A stretch of DNA of 64,000 nucleotides from Shinella pollutisoli (GTDB lineage: Bacteria; Pseudomonadota; Alphaproteobacteria; Rhizobiales; Rhizobiaceae), in the NCBI RefSeq assembly GCF_024609765.1, contig NZ_JANFDG010000019.1, forward strand, positions 50,496-114,495, in the 5' to 3' direction. The position numbers were made by a program, and so were the translations under genes. Shown here piece by piece: positions 51,615 to 60,546 of the stretch (its first letter is position 1; every line of letters starts with the position of its first letter). Below the pieces are notes generated by a model. It did no database searches. It saw only the letters and a program-made list of their open reading frames with translations, and had not been told where the DNA came from.

Positions 51615-51739
51615 GGGCTTTGCCCCCTCGGCGGGAAGGGTCGGACCGGAAGCCGGGTGGGATGATGCCGCATGGCGCAGCGCCGGCGGATCATCCGCAC
51701 CCGCCACCGAAGGGACAAGCATCCGCGATGGTCGCGGGG

Positions 51740-51778
51740 AAAAAAACAGGAAGGGCCGCGCTCCCCACGCGGCCCTTC
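51740..51778 (-). terminator. Strong terminator of the NCS2 permease gene
   Basis: GAAGGGCCGCG (51750-51760) pairs perfectly with CGCGGCCCTTC (51768-51778) around CTCCCCA. On the minus strand the stem is followed by CTGTTTTTTT. It lies 24 bases past the permease stop and may also stop transcription from allA. Confidence 0.9.
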
Positions 51779-51801
51779 TCCTTTCGTCGCAGTGCTTCCG
51801 C

Positions 51802-53094
51802 CTACTCCGCGAAGAAGGCGAAGCGGACGACGAAGAGGATCGCCACCAGCAGCGTCGCCGGGTGGATGTCGCGCCAGCGGCCGGTCGCCGCCTTCAAGAC
51901 GACGTAGCTGACGAAGCCGAAGGCGAGGCCGTTGGCGATCGAGTAGGTGAAGGGCATGGCGAGCGCGGTGAGCGCGGCGGGTGCTGCATCCGTCAGGTCC
52001 TCCCATTCGACGTCGATCAGCTCGCGGATCATCAGGCAGGCGACGTAGAGCAGCGCCGGCGCGGTCGCATAGCTCGGCACCGAGCCGGCGAGCGGCGCGA
52101 TGAACAGCGCGGCAAGGAACAGGACGGCGACGACGAGCGCCGTCAGCCCCGTGCGCCCGCCCGCCTGCACGCCCGAGGCGCTCTCGACATAGGCGGTGGT
52201 GCTGCTCGTGCCGAGCATGGAGCCGGCGACGATGGCGGTGCTGTCGGCGAGCAGCGCCCGGCCGAGCCGGCTCGGCTTGCCCTCCTCGATGAGCTTCGCC
52301 CGCTTGGCGACGCCGATCAGCGTGCCGGTCGCGTCGAAGACCTCGACCAGCACGAAGACGAGGATGACGTGCAGCAGGCCGCCGTGCAGCGCGCCGACGA
52401 TGTCGAGCTGCAGGAAGGTCGGCAGGATCGACGGCGGCGCCGAGACGAGGCCCTGGAACTGGCTGACGCCGAGGATCCAGGAGAGCACGGTGACGGCGAG
52501 GATGCCGATCAGGATCGCGCCCTTGACGCGCAGCGCGTCGAGCACGGCGATGACGAAGAAGCCGAGGATGGCGAGCAGCGGCCCGGTCTGCTTGAGGTCG
52601 CCGAGGCCGACCAGGGTGGCCGGATTGTCGACGACGATGCCGGCGCTCTTCAGCGCGATGATGCCGAGGAAGAGGCCGATACCGGCGGCGATGGCGCTCC
52701 GGAGCGAATGCGGGATGCCGGCGATCAGCCAGCTGCGGACACCCGTCACGGTCAGCAAGACGAAGATGACGCCCGAGATGAACACCGCGCCGAGCGCCTG
52801 CTGCCAGGTGAAGCCGAGGGCCGCGACCACCGTGAAGGCGAAGAAGGCGTTGAGCCCCATGCCCGGCGCCATGCCGATCGGCCAGTTGGCGACGAGCGCC
52901 ATCACCGCCGAGCCGAGGGCGGCGGCAAGACAGGTCGCCACGAAGACCGCGTCGCGGTCCATGCCGGTGGTCGACAGGATGTCCGGGTTGACGAAGATGA
53001 TGTAGGACATCGTGAGAAACGTCGTCAGGCCCGCGACCAGCTCGGTGCGGACGGACGTGTTGTGCTCATTCAGCCTGAAAAGCCGTTCAAACAT
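51802..53094 (-). CDS. NCS2-family guanine/hypoxanthine permease (AzgA type)
   Basis: This 430-residue inner-membrane protein with about 12 hydrophobic helices belongs to the NCS2 AzgA/PbuG branch of proton-coupled purine transporters. Diagnostic segments are MFERLFRLNEHNTSVRTELV, LTTFLTMSYIIFVNP, APGMGLNAFFAFTVV near residue 80, and ESASGVQAGGRTGLTALV near 290. The context of guaD and xdh genes suggests import of guanine, hypoxanthine or xanthine. The ATG at 53094 has AGGAAAC upstream; the open frame before it is leader. Confidence 0.92.
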   Translation of the reverse strand: MFERLFRLNEHNTSVRTELVAGLTTFLTMSYIIFVNPDILSTTGMDRDAVFVATCLAAALGSAVMALVANWPIGMAPGMGLNAFFAFTVVAALGFTWQQALGAVFISGVIFVLLTVTGVRSWLIAGIPHSLRSAIAAGIGLFLGIIALKSAGIVVDNPATLVGLGDLKQTGPLLAILGFFVIAVLDALRVKGAILIGILAVTVLSWILGVSQFQGLVSAPPSILPTFLQLDIVGALHGGLLHVILVFVLVEVFDATGTLIGVAKRAKLIEEGKPSRLGRALLADSTAIVAGSMLGTSSTTAYVESASGVQAGGRTGLTALVVAVLFLAALFIAPLAGSVPSYATAPALLYVACLMIRELIDVEWEDLTDAAPAALTALAMPFTYSIANGLAFGFVSYVVLKAATGRWRDIHPATLLVAILFVVRFAFFAE

Positions 53095-53366
53095 GTTTCC
53101 TCCCCATGGCGCGCGCCGTCCGGCGCCGCCTTGCGACAATCGGCCGGGCGGACACGCTCCCCCGCCGCCCGGCCTTTGACGGGACCGGCTTTGGCCGGGT
53201 GCCCGTCCGCGGATCGTTCCGCGTCCGCCCGCGCCGGCTCTTCCGCTGGAAGGCCGCCGCGATCACGGTCCGGGCATAGTGCTTGCTGCGCCGCGCTTGC
53301 GCCAGCGGGGAATTTCCCTGCTTTTCCGCGAAACTCTTTCAATAAATGCCCGCGGCGGCCGGGCGT
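53095..53366. other. Gene-free leader upstream of the purine permease
   Basis: These 272 bases separate the permease start from the end of the YbaK-like gene on the same strand. They are GC-rich, with several self-complementary blocks (for example GGCCGGGCGG with CCGCCCGGCC around 53143-53172). No open frame here looks coding. The length and structure would allow a regulatory leader, but no known riboswitch consensus was recognised. Confidence 0.4.
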
Positions 53367-53825
53367 TCATTCGCAGACGTCGACCCATTCGGCGGCGGTC
53401 AGCCCGGCCATGCGCCGGGGCGCGATGCGCACGGCGGCGTTCGTCGCGCCGGCCGCCGGCACCACCTCCTCGAAGGCCTTCAGCGACACGTCGCAATAGA
53501 CCGGAAGCGGCGCGGGCAGGCCGAAGGGGCACACGCCGCCCGGCGGATGACTGGTCGCGGCAAGCACCAGCCCGGCATCCGCCATGCGCGGCTTGCCGCC
53601 GAAGCGGTCCTTGAACTTGCGGTTGCTGAGCCGCGCCGTGCCGCTGGCGACGAGCAGCATCGTCTCCTCGCCGACGCGCAGGCAGATCGTCTTGGCGATC
53701 TGCGCGGGCTCGACGCCGTGGGCGGCGGCCGCGAGCGCGACGGTGGCGGAGCTTTCGTCCGTGACGATGACGTCGATGTCGGGAGCGTGTTCCTGGAAAT
53801 AGGTGCGGACGGATTCGAGCGACAT
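53367..53825 (-). CDS. YbaK/ProX-family aminoacyl-tRNA deacylase
   Basis: This 152-residue single-domain protein is of the YbaK type, which hydrolyses misacylated tRNAs (for example Cys-tRNAPro or Ala-tRNAPro) in trans. Visible are the conserved KTICLRVGEETMLLVASG near residue 45, a lysine-rich RLSNRKFKDRFGGKPRMAD, and TSHPPGGVCPFGLPAPLPVYCDVSL near residue 93 (the GG.CPFG substrate-pocket loop). The ATG at 53825 is preferred to an in-frame TTG 12 bases upstream. It is the last gene of core-like composition before the AT-rich boundary. Confidence 0.87.
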   Translation of the reverse strand: MSLESVRTYFQEHAPDIDVIVTDESSATVALAAAAHGVEPAQIAKTICLRVGEETMLLVASGTARLSNRKFKDRFGGKPRMADAGLVLAATSHPPGGVCPFGLPAPLPVYCDVSLKAFEEVVPAAGATNAAVRIAPRRMAGLTAAEWVDVCE

Positions 53826-54252
53826 GGATGTGTTCAACCAGCTATCATGCGCCGGACCGGCCGGCCCGACTCACCAACGGGCGTCAGGCAACAGCAAAAG
53901 GCACGCCACATCAAGGCCCTGCCTCCGGGCGCCGGCTTTCTGCATGTGGGAAAACCGAACGGTCTCGATCCGTTCGAAGGGAAATGGTGCCAGAAGAGGC
54001 AAATAACAATATTTGTAAATAATTGTTAATATTATATTTATAGTGATACTGATATATTCAGTACCAACAATTATGCCAACATTCAATTCTGAGCTGCTCC
54101 AATTCTTATTTATTTCAATCAATTCTGCATGCTCAACTACAATGTTGATGGAAAAATAGTTGTCGCCGAATGACTGCAATGCGCCCGATAGTCGACGCTC
54201 AGGGTAGGTAGAGTTGCTCCCAAAAGCGGCTATTCAGATTGCCGCCTGAAAG
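53826..54252. other. AT-rich gene-free stretch at the left edge of the accessory island
   Basis: About 430 bases without a convincing gene. GC-rich sequence gives way near 53998 to about 130 bases that are mostly A and T (AATAACAATATTTGTAAATA and onward), then returns to mixed composition. The only open frame (53871-54179, minus) has no recognisable protein features. No tRNA gene or clear direct repeat was found that would mark an integration site. Confidence 0.6.
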
Positions 54253-55203
54253 TCACTGCTGCCTCCGCCTGATAAAGCCCGGCCCGGAGTAACTATCAAC
54301 GGGGTTCGCCGATATAAAAGTGATGCGCCAGCGGCGTAGCCCCGGCTGTGACCGGGCACGCGCCTGCGCCCGCTCGATCGCGGCACTCACATCGTCCGGT
54401 ATCCGTTCCGCGATGGCAGGCACGCCCGGTGCCGCAGCCGTTTCCTTTATGCCGGTTTTCGTCAACGCCTCGCGCGCGGCGATGATGCGCTGGCGGATCG
54501 CCGCCGGCGTCGGCGGGACGGGCACGCCCAAAACGGGCCGCCCGCCCGCTATGCCCACGGCGAGCGGAAACGCCGGAGCGCCTGGCGCAAAGGCCTGTGG
54601 CCCCGTCGCCAAGACCACCTGCGGGCAGAACAGGTCCGTCAGCGGAAACAGCAACGGCGCAATCGCCTTAAGGCTCCTGTTGCAGGTCCGCAGCGCCCGG
54701 GTGGTTGCATCTACGACCAGGCCTTCGATCAGGTAACCGTCGGCAAGGCTGGCGCCGGTGACGGCGGTGAAGCCGGCCCCGCGCGCCGCCTCGCAGGTGC
54801 TGGCGGGGTTGTAGAAGATGTATAGTGGATAGGTCGCCGTTGCCGCGCGCGCCGTATCGCACAGGACTGAGGCCTGAAGCTTCCGGCCGCTACCGGACTG
54901 GTGCAGCAACTCCTTGTAGCCGTGGCGCGTCCATATGCTGCCCCCGCCGTAGCATTGCTTGGCTTGGAGCAGAATGCGGAAGAACGTGCCGTCGTCGGGG
55001 TTGACGAAGTTCCACTCCATGTCCGCGCCGGTGACGGGCTCATCGGGAAACTCGACGATGATCCGCCGTCCGCCCGCAGTGATGAGGCTGCCCATCAGCA
55101 GGTCGGTAACGCTCTCTTCGCGAAACCGCCGCCGCAGCGGCCGGGAGCGCTCCAGGAAGCTTTCGACGAAGGGCGGAAAATGATGTGCGAGCTGGCAGAG
55201 CAT
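54253..55203 (-). CDS. Putative PD-(D/E)xK-like nuclease, DUF6615-like
   Basis: The 316-residue protein has an N-terminal restriction-endonuclease-like pattern: a glutamate-bearing helix REESVTDLLMGSL (E30), then IIVEFPDEPVTGADMEWNF (D61), then FRILLQAKQ (Q80, K82). The order E...(T/N)GAD-W...Q-A-K is that of the DUF6615 family, found in defence neighbourhoods and presumed to cut nucleic acid. The region around residues 115-210 is mixed alpha/beta, and the C-terminal 80 residues look like a linker and basic helix. It lies 100 bases downstream of the STAND gene on the same strand and may be co-transcribed. Function is inferred only. Confidence 0.6.
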   Translation of the reverse strand: MLCQLAHHFPPFVESFLERSRPLRRRFREESVTDLLMGSLITAGGRRIIVEFPDEPVTGADMEWNFVNPDDGTFFRILLQAKQCYGGGSIWTRHGYKELLHQSGSGRKLQASVLCDTARAATATYPLYIFYNPASTCEAARGAGFTAVTGASLADGYLIEGLVVDATTRALRTCNRSLKAIAPLLFPLTDLFCPQVVLATGPQAFAPGAPAFPLAVGIAGGRPVLGVPVPPTPAAIRQRIIAAREALTKTGIKETAAAPGVPAIAERIPDDVSAAIERAQARARSQPGLRRWRITFISANPVDSYSGPGFIRRRQQ

Positions 55204-55303
55204 CCGTATCAGCCTTCCCGCGGCGTGGCGCCGCCAGTTGAGCGGCAGGGCGAGCGCGATATGTGGGATCGTCGCTCAAAGTACCATATGGTGGAGTTCG
55301 CTT

Positions 55304-58300
55304 TCAGGTACATTCTTGGGCCAAATCGCTCAACATGCGCCGAACATTCTCTGGAACGCTTACCGACACGGCGGCTTCGGCCGCCAATGCCAAACGAGCG
55401 ACTTGGACGAGTGGATCGGATACTGCAACCAAAGCCTCATCAATCACCGGCACCGTCTTTTGCGGATTGCGAAGCCTAAAGCGAGACTGCTCTACAATCA
55501 CACTCCAAGTCGCCACGGCCCAATCTTGTAACGGCTTCTTCAACCGCGACTTAAATTCCGACCCTGACACCCAGAGGAGAAATCTAATGGTAGCTGCAAG
55601 CGCTACCCTGGGATTGGCAGACAACCCATCGGCTTCAATCGTCGCCGCGATCGAGGTGGCTGTAAGCTCAGCTAAATCGCGGGGTTCTCCCTCGGAGCCG
55701 ACCATCAGGCGCGCCAATCCCCGGACACTGGTCCATTCCTCTCCCTCAAGAGCAGCTCTGAGCGCGCGGACCGAGTCACCATCACCCTCCATTGCACGCG
55801 CCATGGCGAACGAGATTGCGAGGTCGACCGCACCTCGCCGTGCGGCTGCAGGCTCACTCCCGTCGAGAACGCAGACCGGCAGCATCCCCCTGGTTGGGTT
55901 CATAATGTCGCCTACACTTTGCACTATCCCCTTATCCTCGAGATAGGCCAAGCCCGCGCCATATCTTGGTAACGCCGAGACCAGCGCAGCTACATCTCGC
56001 GTGAGCAACAAGTGGTCAGCGAATTTCTTCTGGCGGCCAACCTCAAGCCCCAAGATGGGGCCATCACCAAGTCGCTGATAAAGGCTTTGGAAGAATTGGA
56101 CCTGCCCCAAGTCGAGAGCCGCATCTGCGAGAAGATACCACCCGAGATCTAAGGGACCAATTGGAAGTTCTCGGATTGCTTCTACAGGGTCCGGGTTGCT
56201 GCATGCACCTGGCGGCTGGACGGTCTCTTCAAAATCGACCGGCGTTCCGCGCGTCTCTCGCATCAGCCATAGTACGGCGTTGCGAACGACGCGGTGGCAG
56301 TAGGCTGCGTTGAGCGAAGCGTCGGGGTCTAAGTCCCGAAGCTCATCGAGCGCTTGCGCATAACCGGCAATTGCTCCGGCAGCATCACCTGCTTTGAATG
56401 CGGCTTGAGCGGCGTCTGCACGTAACCCAATCTTCAACGAGGGCAACGAGCCAATATCAAAAGCAGAGAAGCATATGCGAGCGCGCTCGAACCATATCTG
56501 CGCCGACTTCCAGTCGCCGGTCTCTGCAGCGCTGATTCCAGCTTCGCGGGCAATGAACCCACGCTCTACCTCATCATGGTTTTGTTGCGTGTCATTCCAA
56601 ACTTCTTCCAGATCGCGCAGTGCAGCTCCATGGTTGCGCGACTGCCACTGGATCCTCGCACGCGCACGCGAAATCGACGCCACCGGCCCGAGGCGAGCTT
56701 CCGCCTCTCCGAGAGCGGCAAGTGCGCGGACAGAATCCTTCACATACTCGTTCAGCATCGTTGCCCGTGCCGCATGGCAGCGCGCCGCGAGCGCAACATT
56801 GCCCCAGCGTTCAGCGAGTTCCGCTATCGCTCTGTAGTCATCTGCCGCCTGTCCCCCGTCGAAGCTTTCGGTCTTCGCACTGTGCAACCAGGCAGCATCC
56901 ACTACATAGCTGTAATGGCCCGGCCCGCTATCGAGACCTGAGAATAGTCGGTTTCGCACCTCGGGGGTCAATTTATCGAGTTGCTCGAAGGTAGCCCGTA
57001 GTGCCTGGGTCGATCGCAGCTTCGTCGCCTGATGGATGAAGGCGAAACCCTGAATTTCACCACCGATCTGGCGCTGGGAGTCTCGGACTGTGGCGGCGAC
57101 CTGTCGCAGCCTCTCATCGATCTGCGACAAAGCATCGAAGCGCACGAGCAACTCAAGCCACTCGGGGATTGCGTGAACGATCGTGGTCTGAATCAGTATC
57201 TTGGAAAGAACGACAATCTCGAATCTCGCACCTTCCTCGCCAGCAGCCAATTCCGAGCGCATCGCAATCCAGGCCGCGCTAGCTCGTTCCACATCATCGC
57301 CTGCAAGTGTAACCAGCAACTGGGCTAGTCGTAGCATGAGGGAGATCGTCGGATTTGCGGGGAAAATTAGCCGATCAGTCTTGAGCGAGGCAATTGCCGG
57401 AGCGTGGCGCGCGAGAAGCTCCAACGTCTCGCTCGACGCTGTCAGTACGGAATGCGCGTAACCAGTCAGATGTGTAGGATCACCGCCTTCCATTGCATGA
57501 TAAAGGAGAGCATCTCCTTCGTTGACCGACAGCGGTGAAGACTGCAGCAGGAAATCAGCGACCGCACGATGAACGCGCGTTCCCTCCGCCGGCGAGAGTA
57601 TTTCGTGCCCGGCGGTCGAGATGAGTGGAGACACACGCAATTGATCGCCGCCGACCCGCTCGATCCAAGGGCCAACTAGGCGATCGATTTCAACTCCTGG
57701 ATGCGCGATCGCCGGTTCAACATCAGCAAGGGTGACCGCTAGCGCCCGTGAGAATCGTCCATATACGAGGCTCGTGCGAAACAGCATGGTGCGCGCGCCG
57801 TCAGGCATCGCCGACATCAACCGATCGCGGGCCACGCGGCGTTCTTCCGTTATGTCCGACGCCTCCCCGCAGAGAAGCGCGCGTATAGCGCCACGTGACC
57901 AGTCGGCTGCGCGCATATGCAGGATAGCAGCCTGAACAAGTTGGGGATGACCGGCCGAACCGGCCAGATGGATAAGCCGGCCGAGACTGCGAGCGCCGCC
58001 GGCAGCCTCAACTAGATCGCTGACTTCCTCAATCGTGAGATACGGTACCTCGATGACCACTGCCAACGATCCGCAAATCGCGTCCAGCGACCGTCGGGCG
58101 GGCGCTGCAGCCGATGTCACGATCACGGCGCCGCCTCGCCGGTGCATCGCAGTGACCAACTTTTTCACTGCGCGACGGACCGATGGATCGTCAAGACATT
58201 CAAGGTCGTCGAGCAGAATTGTTGTGGCCGGTGACACCACTAGCTCACCAAGCACAGTTGCGAGCCGCATCGCTGCGGTTGGCGCATCCACCCGCCGGAA

Positions 58301-59329
58301 ATCCGCAACGCTCCAAGAACCACGCCGCCGAATAGCAGCTCGCGCGGCGGCATGCGTTTTACCCATGCCAGTACTGCCGGTAACGACCGCGAACGCGGCC
58401 GTCGACAATTGATATTCTACATCGCCAATTAGCTCGCTCCTTTCGGCCACGGGAGCAGAGCCCGACTCCATCTCGCCAAGCATAAGTAGCGTCTCACGCG
58501 CCGAGGGGGCCATTCCCGCCGACGCGCCAAGCATTGCCTCGACGATGCCACGTGGGAGCGACACTCGCCCCAATTGCTCTCCAAGCTCGATCAGATCGGC
58601 ACGGCGCAGTCGACGCTTTTCGGACTTGATAGACGTTCGCAAAATGGTCGTGATAACTGTATCGACCATCTTGCGACCCACGTCCGCATTCAGGCGAAGC
58701 ACGCCCGTGGCGAACTCGATCAAACCGGACTGCAATTCATCTGCAACGCCTTCAAGGGGCGCTTGACCAGCATCCCAATGTACACGCCGTATCAACTCGT
58801 CGCGCAGAGAATCGTCATCGCGAAGCTCTATGAACTCGCGGGTCTCCGCCTTGAGCTTCAGTCGCAATAATTGTGTACGCAAAGGCGCAATTGGCGCGCC
58901 GGCGGCCGCGCGCCGCCAGTATTCGAGTGTCGGTCCATCCTCGATCCTACTTTCTGCCGAACGCTCTCGGCCGATGGGCGAGGTAGTTAAGTGACGCAGC
59001 GTAACGGTCATGTGCGTATTTCGACTGACCAGATCGACATAAGCATTGAGCGACGCTGCAACGCCTGGGCTGTTGATGGTCAGAGAGCCACTGCCGGCCG
59101 TGTCTTTCACTTGGACGCCGGAGAGTACGTCGCCCACTGCGGTCGCATAATCCTCGGCGACTTCGAGAAAAAGTGTTTCACTATCAGACAACCGCAGCCA
59201 TGCCAGCGCTGAGGCATAGAGCTGGTAGCCATAGCCTCGCAACGAAGCGACTGCTTCACGTGCGGGATCGCCGGCTGGGTCGCCTAGCCGCTCGCCTGCA
59301 CTGAAAGACTGGATGGTGGATTCCGTCAC
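55304..59329 (-). CDS. STAND NTPase with Cap4/DUF4297-like N-terminal nuclease and TPR C-terminus (Avs-like)
   Basis: This 1341-residue protein has three parts. Residues 25-130 resemble the DUF4297/Cap4 dsDNA nuclease: GYGYQLYASALAWLRL, then TLFLEVAEDY (E56, D60), then GVQVKD (Q73, K75). Residues 300-600 form a STAND/AAA-type NTPase with Walker A GSTGMGKT (318-325), Walker B TTILLDDLE (369-377), a sensor-like AVIVTSAAAP near 401, and a winged-helix-like region. Residues 600-1341 are helical with TPR-like units (clearest at 923-1000). The layout is that of antiviral STAND (Avs) proteins, which recognise phage proteins through the repeats and then activate the nuclease. The GTG start at 59329 has AAGGGGGG eight bases upstream; the TTG further up is unlikely. 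Confidence 0.75.
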   Translation of the reverse strand: MTESTIQSFSAGERLGDPAGDPAREAVASLRGYGYQLYASALAWLRLSDSETLFLEVAEDYATAVGDVLSGVQVKDTAGSGSLTINSPGVAASLNAYVDLVSRNTHMTVTLRHLTTSPIGRERSAESRIEDGPTLEYWRRAAAGAPIAPLRTQLLRLKLKAETREFIELRDDDSLRDELIRRVHWDAGQAPLEGVADELQSGLIEFATGVLRLNADVGRKMVDTVITTILRTSIKSEKRRLRRADLIELGEQLGRVSLPRGIVEAMLGASAGMAPSARETLLMLGEMESGSAPVAERSELIGDVEYQLSTAAFAVVTGSTGMGKTHAAARAAIRRRGSWSVADFRRVDAPTAAMRLATVLGELVVSPATTILLDDLECLDDPSVRRAVKKLVTAMHRRGGAVIVTSAAAPARRSLDAICGSLAVVIEVPYLTIEEVSDLVEAAGGARSLGRLIHLAGSAGHPQLVQAAILHMRAADWSRGAIRALLCGEASDITEERRVARDRLMSAMPDGARTMLFRTSLVYGRFSRALAVTLADVEPAIAHPGVEIDRLVGPWIERVGGDQLRVSPLISTAGHEILSPAEGTRVHRAVADFLLQSSPLSVNEGDALLYHAMEGGDPTHLTGYAHSVLTASSETLELLARHAPAIASLKTDRLIFPANPTISLMLRLAQLLVTLAGDDVERASAAWIAMRSELAAGEEGARFEIVVLSKILIQTTIVHAIPEWLELLVRFDALSQIDERLRQVAATVRDSQRQIGGEIQGFAFIHQATKLRSTQALRATFEQLDKLTPEVRNRLFSGLDSGPGHYSYVVDAAWLHSAKTESFDGGQAADDYRAIAELAERWGNVALAARCHAARATMLNEYVKDSVRALAALGEAEARLGPVASISRARARIQWQSRNHGAALRDLEEVWNDTQQNHDEVERGFIAREAGISAAETGDWKSAQIWFERARICFSAFDIGSLPSLKIGLRADAAQAAFKAGDAAGAIAGYAQALDELRDLDPDASLNAAYCHRVVRNAVLWLMRETRGTPVDFEETVQPPGACSNPDPVEAIRELPIGPLDLGWYLLADAALDLGQVQFFQSLYQRLGDGPILGLEVGRQKKFADHLLLTRDVAALVSALPRYGAGLAYLEDKGIVQSVGDIMNPTRGMLPVCVLDGSEPAAARRGAVDLAISFAMARAMEGDGDSVRALRAALEGEEWTSVRGLARLMVGSEGEPRDLAELTATSIAATIEADGLSANPRVALAATIRFLLWVSGSEFKSRLKKPLQDWAVATWSVIVEQSRFRLRNPQKTVPVIDEALVAVSDPLVQVARLALAAEAAVSVSVPENVRRMLSDLAQECT

Positions 59330-59660
59330 CAATGGCGCCCCCCTTCTGAAGCCGCTACCGACGTGCGGTTGGAGAAAAGCGCTCGTTTGTCGAGAGAATG
59401 CGAAGCCACGATGGCGCTCTTGTGAGCGCAATATACCAGTCCTTGTTTGTTATTGTGTCAGCCGCCATCGTTGACTCTGTGAAGGATTGCTTCTGGATTC
59501 AGCACGTGCAGCCTAGAACAATTCACCTTAGGTGGTCGATGCAATCGCCTCTTTCAACAACATCATTTCGCAAGCTGCCAGTCAGCAAGCAGCCCCCCTC
59601 TTTAAACCTAGACTTTGCGCGTTTTTCCTATGGCCAATGGTTGGCCCGAGGAGAACTTAA
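59330..59660. promoter_or_regulatory. Divergent intergenic region between STAND and recombinase genes
   Basis: These 331 bases lie between two divergent genes and must hold both promoters. They are AT-richer than the core genome. No coding frame with protein features is seen. A GAGGAG ribosome-binding site lies about 8 bases before the recombinase ATG. Exact promoter boxes could not be assigned. Confidence 0.45.
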
Positions 59661-60293
59661 ATGGGTATCGCGCAATATGATCCTGCCGCGCTGGGCAGAC
59701 CGGCATGGAACGCCGGCCGACAAGTGGGCGTGAAGAAGCCGCTAAAGCAACGCCAAATCTGGGCGGTCCGCTTTTTCCTAGATCGAGAGGGGCGAATGAG
59801 AGACCGCGCGCTGTTTGATCTCGCCATCGACAGCAAACTTCGAGGCTGCGATCTCGTTAAGATAAAAATTGGGACCCTCGTCACAGGTCAGGAAATTCGG
59901 TCTCGTGCCATGGTCGTTCAGCAGAAGACTGGACGTCCCGTACAGTTCGAGATCACGTCCGAGGTCAGGGCAAGCCTGCTTGCCTGGCTTCAGCGTAGGG
60001 GAGGAACTGTCGATGACTACGCCTTTCCCAGTCGAGTTGATCACGCTGATCATCTCAGCACTAGACAATATGCCCGGTTGGTTGACGAGTGGGTGACGGC
60101 CATTGGTCTGAGGCGTGAGGACTACGGAACACACTCGCTTCGACGCACGAAGGCTGCAATGATTTACAAGGCGACAGGCAATCTTCGTGCGATCCAGATT
60201 CTACTCGGACACACCAAGATCGAAAACACGGTCCGGTACCTCGGGGTCGACATAGAGGATGCGCTGGAACTGGCGGAGCATACAGAGATCTGA
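59661..60293 (+). CDS. Short stand-alone tyrosine recombinase/integrase
   Basis: The 210-residue protein consists almost only of the catalytic domain of the lambda-integrase family. The full active-site set is visible: R61 in DSKLRGCDL, K89 in VVQQKTGRP, H158 and R161 in GTHSLRRTKA, H184 in LLGHTKIENT, and the nucleophile Y193 in VRYLGV. It lacks the SAM-like core-binding domain of XerC/D, which is normal for this widespread proteobacterial family. It lies between two defence-type modules and may have served their mobility. Confidence 0.9.
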   Translation: MGIAQYDPAALGRPAWNAGRQVGVKKPLKQRQIWAVRFFLDREGRMRDRALFDLAIDSKLRGCDLVKIKIGTLVTGQEIRSRAMVVQQKTGRPVQFEITSEVRASLLAWLQRRGGTVDDYAFPSRVDHADHLSTRQYARLVDEWVTAIGLRREDYGTHSLRRTKAAMIYKATGNLRAIQILLGHTKIENTVRYLGVDIEDALELAEHTEI

Positions 60294-60546
60294 CAATGAG
60301 CGGCCTCGCGCTAAGCGGGGCCGCGCCTCGGCAGAAAGCTGCTAAGCGCCTCCATTCCAGCCATTCAGACTGCACCCTGGCCGTTCTGAAAACCGGTCTG
60401 TCCGTTCACACAACCATCATTGCTTATATAGGGTGATTTCCACATTCTCCATTCAGCACGGTAGACAGGATCGCCATATGCGAATCTTTTAAGTTCCCAT
60501 AATCTCAACGTCTTCTACTAGGGACAAGGATCTAACGGACAGAACG
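60294..60546. other. Intergenic region before the HEAT-nuclease operon
   Basis: These 253 bases are without a gene. The second half is AT-rich (TTGCTTATATAGGGTGA near 60419 and TATGCGAATCTTTTAAG near 60478) and probably carries the operon promoter, but no box can be assigned with confidence. No terminator with a clear T run follows the recombinase. Confidence 0.4.

Noticed and set aside
53871..54179. Minus-strand open frame across the AT-rich stretch (102 codons)
   Set aside because: It has no clear ribosome-binding site and no similarity to a family, and its two halves have quite different composition because it crosses the border. It is not supported as a gene.
53826..54252. Possible tRNA or attachment site at the island border
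   Set aside because: No cloverleaf, anticodon-arm pattern or TTCGA-type T-loop was found, and no matching direct repeat could be paired by eye.
59398..59733. Plus-strand open frame overlapping the recombinase start
   Set aside because: It overlaps the well-supported recombinase in another frame and shows no motif.
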